5,247 bases of DNA, from contig JALWNJ010000157.1 in NCBI GenBank assembly GCA_026995955.1, forward strand, positions 1-5,247. The letters run 5' to 3'. The DNA is from Gammaproteobacteria bacterium (GTDB taxonomy: Bacteria; Pseudomonadota; Gammaproteobacteria; J044). The notes beneath the pieces were generated by a model that was not told where the DNA came from, searched no databases, and saw only the letters and a list, made by a program, of their open reading frames with translations. Position numbers and translations under genes: made by a program. The first letter of the stretch is position 1, and each line of letters starts with the position of its first letter. Shown here one piece after another: positions 1-5,247 of the stretch.

Positions 1-2
1 AG

Positions 3-1442
<1,440 letters not shown>

Positions 1443-1459
1443 GCCCGGGCGATACCATG

Positions 1460-1500
1460 AAAGGGGCGGGTGCTTCGGCACCCGCCCCTTTTTCTTTTCC
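1460..1500 (+). terminator. Rho-independent terminator of clpB
   Basis: A perfect 14-bp stem (1460-1473 with 1478-1491) is closed by a TTCG tetraloop on a C-G pair, which is the extra-stable UUCG type. Its 3' arm runs into a T-rich tract (TTTTTCTTTT, 1489-1498). It starts 17 bases after the clpB stop, so clpB ends its transcript here and the next gene must have its own promoter. On the minus strand only three T's follow the stem, so the terminator is mainly one-directional. Confidence 0.95.
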
Positions 1501-1608
1501 TTTGCCTGGCCGCAGTCCAAACCGGCATGAAAACTGTGGACATTCCCTTCGCTCGTCGGCCGCTGGCACAATGCGGATCATGAACCCACAACCGACGCGA
1601 GGCCGGCC

Positions 1609-1905
1609 ATGAGTGGCGGACTGGAACTGACCCTGCCGATGATCGAGGACACCCTGAACGCCGTCGTGCGGCACGACCCGCAGGCCCGTGACGAGGGCAT
1701 CGCCATCCAGTACCTGGCAGCGATCTCCGGGTTCGTGCTGGCGCACCAGGACTTCGACCGCAAGCAGCGCGAGGACTTCATCGAGGAACTCAAGCGCATC
1801 ATGCTGCAGATCAGCGAGGACGTGATCCGTCAGCGTACCGCCCAGGCGGCGCCTCCGCCGCCCCAGCAGGAGGCCTTCGGCATCTGGAAGCCGGAGAAGA
1901 AGTGA
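1609..1905 (+). CDS. Small soluble protein of unknown function (98 aa)
   Basis: I do not recognise a named family. The product has no signal peptide or membrane segment, and no Cys. The sequence looks mostly alpha-helical: residues about 10-25 (MIEDTLNAVVRHDPQA), a hydrophobic stretch IAIQYLAAISGFVLAHQDFD (about 31-50), and an amphipathic charged helix around EDFIEELKRIMLQISEDVI. A proline/glutamine-rich linker (AAPPPPQQ) follows, and the protein ends in a short tail with the motif EAFGIWKP, which could be a conserved peptide. The start is ATG 1609, with GAGG (1599-1602) six bases upstream as ribosome binding site. Codon use matches the neighbours, which supports a real gene. It follows the clpB terminator and precedes the metal-efflux promoter, so it is probably a single-gene unit. 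Conservation of this ORF in relatives would settle whether it is real. Confidence 0.65.
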   Translation: MSGGLELTLPMIEDTLNAVVRHDPQARDEGIAIQYLAAISGFVLAHQDFDRKQREDFIEELKRIMLQISEDVIRQRTAQAAPPPPQQEAFGIWKPEKK

Positions 1906-1912
1906 TCTCCGC

Positions 1913-1926
1913 CTGATCCAGATCAA
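1913..1926. promoter_or_regulatory. Candidate FNR/CRP-family operator upstream of the efflux operon
   Basis: CTGAT-CCAG-ATCAA matches the FNR/ANR consensus TTGAT-N4-ATCAA at 9 of 10 defined bases. Its centre (1919.5) is 28.5 bases before a TAGTAT hexamer (1948-1953) and 31.5 before TATCAT (1951-1956). In classical class II FNR promoters, centred at -41.5, the -10 element begins about 29.5 bases from the centre, so the spacing fits activation. The site could be bound by FNR, ANR, DNR or another CRP-family protein. This is a sequence match only, with no independent support. Confidence 0.4.
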
Positions 1927-1939
1927 ATGGGAACCATTT
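1925..1939. promoter_or_regulatory. Candidate Fur-like palindromic operator
   Basis: AAATGG-GAA-CCATTT is a perfect 6-bp inverted repeat with a 3-base spacer. Laid on the Fur consensus AATGATAATCATTATC with the same centre of symmetry (A at 1932), positions 1926-1941 match 12 of 16. The palindrome covers where the -35 element would sit for the -10 at 1948-1956, and it overlaps the end of the FNR-like dyad by two bases. The binding protein is unknown; Fur, Zur or an unrelated dimeric regulator are all possible. It does not match the E. coli CusR box spacing as I remember it. Confidence 0.35.
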
Positions 1940-1947
1940 TCGTTTGC

Positions 1948-1956
1948 TAGTATCAT
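1948..1956 (+). promoter_or_regulatory. Probable -10 region of the efflux-operon promoter
   Basis: Overlapping TAGTAT (1948-1953) and TATCAT (1951-1956) resemble TATAAT; TATCAT matches 5 of 6. They lie in the most AT-rich stretch between genes, about 30-38 bases before the GTG start at 1986. No -35 hexamer is seen 16-18 bases upstream, which suits an activator-dependent promoter. The expected transcription start is about 1960-1963, leaving a leader of roughly 25 bases. Confidence 0.5.
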
Positions 1957-1985
1957 AGGTACAGGAACCGAGAACGGGAACATCC

Positions 1986-2318
1986 GTGAAACGACTGCTG
2001 CACATTCTGCTTCTGCTGCTCACCGTCAGCCTGCCGCTGCAGGTGCTGGCGGACTATGCGCCGTGCCAGTTCGATCACGGGAGCGACCCGGCCATGGGGC
2101 AGATGCACCATGCCAGTGGTGCCAAGCACGCCTGCTGCCCCGACGAGCATCAGCAGGGCAAGCAGTCCTGCCATTGTCACGACCTGGGCCATCTCCCGGC
2201 CATGCTGCCGGCACTGCCCCAGACCGCCGTGGTTCCCGTCCACGAGCGGCTGACGCTCGAACTTCCCGCCTGGGTCTCGCTGACCTACCCGCCGCTCACG
2301 CCACCCGACATCGCCTGA
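1986..2318 (+). CDS. Secreted Cys/His-rich small protein, probable periplasmic Cu/Ag-binding protein (110 aa)
   Basis: Residues 1-22 form a clear Sec signal peptide: MKRLLH, then a leucine-rich core, then LQVLA with likely cleavage before Asp23. The mature part of about 88 residues is rich in metal ligands. It has five Cys (27, 50, 51, 62, 64), nine His (31, 41, 42, 48, 55, 63, 65, 69, 86) and Met at 37, 40 and 73, with dense motifs MHH, CCPDEH and CHCHD. The C-terminal third is ligand-poor and proline-rich (TYPPLTPPDIA). The start is GTG 1986, chosen because the signal peptide begins there; GGGAA (1976-1980) is a modest ribosome binding site. As first gene before cusB-cusA it probably binds or relays Cu(I)/Ag(I) in the periplasm. 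It is not a CusF, which lacks such Cys clusters. Soft-metal binding is inferred from composition and context, and no named family is assigned. Confidence 0.8.
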   Translation: MKRLLHILLLLLTVSLPLQVLADYAPCQFDHGSDPAMGQMHHASGAKHACCPDEHQQGKQSCHCHDLGHLPAMLPALPQTAVVPVHERLTLELPAWVSLTYPPLTPPDIA

Positions 2319-2563
2319 TCCCGGGGCGCCCGAACGCGGTTCGGGGCTCGCGGGACCGGTGCGTCTGCACGACCGCTCTCCGACACTGCGTCTCCCGCCT
2401 TCCCTGACACCCCCTTCGGGCCCGCCCCGGCTGCCCTCTGCCCGCGCATGTGCGGCTGAGGGGGTCAGGCAAGCACGGTCGTCCCCCAGTCGTTCATGCC
2501 CGCGGACAGAGGTGCCGCCGCCCCGTTGCGCGCCTTGCGCTCAAGTCCAGAAACACCGGAGCC
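2319..2563 (+). other. 245-base intergenic gap inside the efflux operon, with one GC-rich hairpin
   Basis: No credible gene is seen here, and no recognisable remnant of an outer-membrane factor. A perfect 7-bp inverted repeat, CCCGAAC (2329-2335) and GTTCGGG (2339-2345) with loop GCG, sits 11 bases after the stop of the small protein. It has no T tract, so it is not a standard intrinsic terminator; an mRNA stabiliser or partial attenuator is possible. The frame of cusB stays open upstream to GTG 2450, but that extension is Arg/Pro-rich and lacks any signal-peptide character, so I treat it as untranslated leader. Confidence 0.6.
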
Positions 2564-4039
2564 ATGAACGAGATGAACCGAATCAAGCACATCCTTCGCC
2601 TTGCCCTGCCGCTGGCCGCGGCCCTGCTGCTCGTCGCCTGCGGCGATGGATCGACCCCCGAGCCCAGCGAGTCGCTGGCCGAGGCCGCCGACGACACTGC
2701 GCTGGAGCATGCGGTCAAGCACGCCGATCCCAAATACGTCTGCCCCATGCACCCGCAGATCGTACGCGACAAGCCCGGCAACTGCCCCATCTGTGGCATG
2801 GACCTGGTGCCGCTCGAGGCCGAGGAGGAAACGGCCAGCGCCGATCAGGGTGGCGATGCGGGCCAGGACAAGGACGGCCGCCGCATCCTCTACTGGGTGG
2901 CGCCGATGGATCCGAGCTACAAGCGCGACAAGCCGGGCAAGTCGCCCATGGGCATGGATCTGGTGCCGGTGTATGCCGACGAAGCCGGGCCGAAGGTGAA
3001 GGTCAAGCCCTGGATCGAGCAGAACCTGGGCATCCGCACGGCGAAGGTCGAGCGCGGCACGCTGTGGAAGTACATCGAGACGGTGGGGTTCATCACTGCC
3101 GACGAGGATCGCGTGTCCCATGTGCATCCGCGCGCCAGTGGCTGGATCGAGAAGATCCACGTGCGCGCGGTGGGCGACTTCGTGAAGAAGGGCCAGCCCC
3201 TGTTCGAGTACTACGCGCCGGAGATCGTCTCGGCGCAGGAGGAATACCTGGTCGCCAAGCGCAGCAGCAGCCGCAACCTGGTGGGGCGCAGCAAGGACTC
3301 GCTGATGGCCTCGGCCAGGCTGCGCCTGCAGCTGCTCGGCGTGCCCGATTTCGTCATCCGTCGCCTGGAGCGCAAGGGCAAGGTGACGCGGGTGGTGCCG
3401 GTGCTGGCGCCGCGCACCGGCTATGTCACCAGCCTTGGCGTGCGTGACGGCATGTACATCAAGCCCGAGACCCAGGCCTACGACATTGCCGACCTGTCGC
3501 GGGTGTGGGTGCGGGTGGACGTGTTCGAGCATCAGCTCTCCTGGGTCGAGGTGGGCAAGCCCGTCGAGGTGCGCGTGGCCGCCATGCCTGGCCGCGTGTG
3601 GGAGGGGAAGGTGGACTATGTCTATCCGACCCTCAACGAGAAGACCCGCACCCTCACCGTGCGCCTGCGCATGGACAACAAGGATGGTGCGCTCAAGCCG
3701 AACATGTTCGCCGATGCGGTGATCTACGGCGGGCCCAAGCGTGGCGTGCTGGTGGTGCCGCGCGAGGCGATCATCCGCTATGCCGACGAGCAGCGCGTCA
3801 TTCTGCGCAATCCCGATGGCAGCTTCGAGCCGGTCAAGGTGGCCGTGGGCATCGTCAGCCATGGCAAGGCCGAGATCCTGGGCGGGCTGAAGGAGGGCGA
3901 TGAGGTGGTGGTCTCCGGCCAGTTCCTCATCGACTCCGAGAGCAACCTGCGTGCCAGTCTGCTGCGCATGACCCAGCCGAAGGAACAGGCCCCCGAGCCG
4001 GCTGCCGCCACGCCGGAAGGCCACAAGGGCGGGGAGTGA
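2564..4039 (+). CDS. cusB: CusB-type periplasmic adaptor (membrane-fusion) lipoprotein of a Cu(I)/Ag(I) efflux pump
   Basis: The adaptor links the RND pump to an outer-membrane channel and passes metal to it. From ATG 2564 it has 491 residues, longer than the roughly 407 of E. coli CusB. A lipoprotein signal ends in the lipobox LVAC (Cys26, followed by Gly-Asp). Residues 58-84 form a heavy-metal-binding module, YVCPMHP...[10 protein letters not shown], with Cys60, Met62, His63, Cys74 and Cys77. Residues 110-137 form the CusB N-terminal module, YWVAPMDP...[15 protein letters not shown], with Met115, Met129 and Met131 in the region of the three Cu(I)-binding Met of E. coli CusB. Barrel-sandwich, short helical-hairpin and beta-barrel regions follow (about 165-390, with [20 protein letters not shown]), then a membrane-proximal domain and a Pro/Glu-rich tail. 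GGAG at 2558-2561 is very close to ATG 2564, so ATG 2573 is an alternative start; either keeps the lipobox. The cusA start lies 4 bases after the stop. The name CusB is better supported than CzcB because of these modules and the paired CusA. Confidence 0.95.
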   Translation: MNEMNRIKHILRLALPLAAALLLVACGDGSTPEPSESLAEAADDTALEHAVKHADPKYVCPMHPQIVRDKPGNCPICGMDLVPLEAEEETASADQGGDAGQDKDGRRILYWVAPMDPSYKRDKPGKSPMGMDLVPVYADEAGPKVKVKPWIEQNLGIRTAKVERGTLWKYIETVGFITADEDRVSHVHPRASGWIEKIHVRAVGDFVKKGQPLFEYYAPEIVSAQEEYLVAKRSSSRNLVGRSKDSLMASARLRLQLLGVPDFVIRRLERKGKVTRVVPVLAPRTGYVTSLGVRDGMYIKPETQAYDIADLSRVWVRVDVFEHQLSWVEVGKPVEVRVAAMPGRVWEGKVDYVYPTLNEKTRTLTVRLRMDNKDGALKPNMFADAVIYGGPKRGVLVVPREAIIRYADEQRVILRNPDGSFEPVKVAVGIVSHGKAEILGGLKEGDEVVVSGQFLIDSESNLRASLLRMTQPKEQAPEPAAATPEGHKGGE

Positions 4040-4043
4040 CGCG

Positions 4044-5247
4044 ATGCTGAAGCAGATCATTCACTGGTCGATCGAGAACCGCTTCCTGGTGCTCATCCTC
4101 ACCGCCCTGCTGGCGGTGGCCGGCGTCATCTCGGTGAAGCAGACGCCGCTGGATGCGATCCCCGACCTGTCCGACGTGCAGGTCATCATCCGCACGCCGT
4201 TCCCGGGTCAGGCGCCGCAGGTGGTGGAGGACCAGGTGACCTATCCCATCACCACCACCATGCTGTCGGTGCCCGGCGCCAAGACGGTGCGCGGCTATTC
4301 CTTCTTCGGCGACAGCTATGTCTATGTGCTGTTCGAGGATGGCACCGACCCCTACTGGGCACGGTCGCGGGTGCTGGAATACCTCAATCAGGCCACCAAG
4401 GACCTGCCGCAGGGGGTGAGCCCGCAGCTCGGCCCGGATGCCACCGGCGTCGGCTGGGTGTACGAGTACGCGCTGGTGGACCGCACCGGGAAACACGACC
4501 TCTCGCAGCTGCGCAGCCTGCAGGACTGGTTCCTCAAGTTCGAGCTGCAGACCGTGCCCGGCGTGGCCGAGGTGGCCACCGTGGGCGGCATGGTCAAGCA
4601 GTATCAGGTGGTCATCGACCCCGACCGGCTGCGCGCCTTCGGCATCCCGCTGTCGCGCGTGCGCCAGGCCATCCGCAACGGCAACCAGGAGGTCGGCGGT
4701 TCGGTCATCGAGCTGGCCGAGGCCGAGTACATGATCCGCACCCGCGGTTATCTGGGCTCGGTGGAGGACATCGAGACCATCCCCGTAGGCGTGTCGAAGG
4801 ACGGTACGCCGATCCTGGTGCGCGATCTGGGCGAGGTGCGCCTGGGGCCGCAGATGCGCCGTGGCGTGGCCGAGCTGGACGGCGAGGGCGAGGTGGTCGG
4901 CGGCATCATCGTCATGCGCTATGGCGAGAATGCGCTGGAGGTGATCCGCAAGGTCAAGGAAAAGCTGGAGGAACTCAAGCCCGGCCTGCCCGAGGGCGTG
5001 GAGATCGTGCCCACCTACGACCGCTCGGCGCTGATCAAGCGCTCGGTACGCACCCTCAGCGAAAAGCTCATCGAAGAGTTCATCGTGGTGGCGCTGGTGT
5101 GCCTGGTGTTCCTGTTCCACCTGCGCTCCTCTCTGGTGGCGGTCATCAGCCTGCCGCTGGGGGTGATGGCGGCCTTCATGGTGATGAACGCGCAGGGCAT
5201 CAACGCCAACATCATGTCGCTGGGCGGCATCGCCATCGCCATCGGCG
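4044..5247 (+). CDS. cusA: CusA-type RND Cu(I)/Ag(I) efflux pump, N-terminal part, cut by the window edge
   Basis: CusA is the trimeric inner-membrane proton-driven pump that exports Cu(I)/Ag(I). The window holds 401 of roughly 1,045 codons. The start is ATG 4044, with GGGGAG (4031-4036) seven bases upstream inside the end of cusB, so the two genes should be translationally coupled. TM1 lies at about 13-32, followed by the family motif [13 protein letters not shown] (37-49). The first periplasmic porter region contains [35 protein letters not shown] and [20 protein letters not shown]2 is at about 342-360 ([19 protein letters not shown]), TM3 at about 364-383, and the window ends in TM4 ([13 protein letters not shown]). 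Met271 and Met391 have the same residue numbers as in E. coli CusA, as I remember it, where both belong to the methionine relay. This implies no net insertion or deletion. The catalytic Asp of TM4 (Asp405 in E. coli) and the central metal-binding Met residues are beyond the edge. Confidence 0.96.
   Translation, partial: MLKQIIHWSIENRFLVLILTALLAVAGVISVKQTPLDAIPDLSDVQVIIRTPFPGQAPQVVEDQVTYPITTTMLSVPGAKTVRGYSFFGDSYVYVLFEDGTDPYWARSRVLEYLNQATKDLPQGVSPQLGPDATGVGWVYEYALVDRTGKHDLSQLRSLQDWFLKFELQTVPGVAEVATVGGMVKQYQVVIDPDRLRAFGIPLSRVRQAIRNGNQEVGGSVIELAEAEYMIRTRGYLGSVEDIETIPVGVSKDGTPILVRDLGEVRLGPQMRRGVAELDGEGEVVGGIIVMRYGENALEVIRKVKEKLEELKPGLPEGVEIVPTYDRSALIKRSVRTLSEKLIEEFIVVALVCLVFLFHLRSSLVAVISLPLGVMAAFMVMNAQGINANIMSLGGIAIAIG

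Noticed and set aside
1534..1543. Possible DnaA box on the minus strand (TGTCCACA).
   Set aside because: It is a single imperfect match with no cluster, AT-rich region or replication gene nearby.
1571..1612. A 13-codon ORF whose TGA overlaps the ATG of the 98-residue gene (ATGA), a possible leader peptide.
   Set aside because: It has no ribosome binding site, and its sequence shows no regulatory codon run. The overlap is likely by chance.
1903..1925. TGATCT...AGATCA inverted repeat as a terminator for the 98-residue gene.
   Set aside because: It has 6-bp arms with an 11-base loop and no T tract. The same bases are better explained by the FNR-like dyad.
2534..2545. CTTG-CGCT-CAAG dyad before cusB as a MerR/CueR-type operator.
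   Set aside because: The arms are only 4 bp and there are no -35/-10 elements at the long spacing that MerR-family promoters use.
2450..2563. Upstream GTG that would lengthen CusB by 38 residues.
   Set aside because: The extension is Arg-rich and would bury the lipoprotein signal. No ribosome binding site fits it, whereas ATG 2564 or 2573 gives a proper signal and lipobox.
2359..3447. Open + strand frame of 362 codons overlapping the gap and the first half of cusB.
   Set aside because: It is an out-of-frame reading of cusB with Arg/Ala/Gly/Pro-rich nonsense composition and no start context.
2465..4060. Long open frame on the minus strand (531 codons) antisense to cusB.
   Set aside because: It mirrors the CusB frame in GC-rich DNA. 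The translation is His/Leu/Arg-rich low-complexity sequence with no domain, while the + strand encodes an unmistakable CusB.
3927..5120. Long open frame on the minus strand (397 codons) antisense to cusA.
   Set aside because: It is a shadow of the cusA frame, rich in His, Leu, Ala and Gln, with no recognisable domain. The opposite strand gives a clean CusA.

Overview
This is a GC-rich proteobacterial chromosomal window, most likely from a gammaproteobacterium. ClpB and CusA both read close to the E. coli proteins, while the codon use is strongly G/C-ending. No 16S or other taxonomic marker is present, so the genus cannot be given. All recognised genes lie on the + strand.

Layout: (1) Positions 1-1442 hold the C-terminal half of the disaggregase ClpB, cut by the left edge. 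It is closed by a textbook UUCG-loop intrinsic terminator (1460-1500). (2) Positions 1609-1905 hold a small soluble protein of unknown function, transcribed separately from clpB. (3) Positions 1906-1985 are a short, relatively AT-rich promoter region. It carries an FNR/CRP-family-like dyad, an adjoining Fur-like palindrome and a -10-like hexamer. (4) Positions 1986-5247 look like a copper/silver export operon. It holds a secreted 110-residue Cys/His-rich protein, a CusB-type membrane-fusion lipoprotein with two tandem metal-binding modules, and a CusA-type RND pump cut by the right edge after 401 residues.

How the genes would work together: CusA takes Cu(I)/Ag(I) from the periplasm or inner membrane and drives it through a CusB ring into an outer-membrane channel. 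The small Cys/His-rich protein and the N-terminal modules of CusB would bind or deliver metal in the periplasm. No outer-membrane factor (CusC/TolC) and no CusF are present. A 245-base gap with no gene separates the small protein from cusB, while cusB and cusA are almost fused (4 bases apart, with the cusA ribosome binding site inside cusB).

ClpB and the pump genes belong to well-known families. The less ordinary material is the small secreted protein, the compact promoter in front of it, the doubled metal-binding module of CusB and the missing channel gene. I did not find a clearly novel system.
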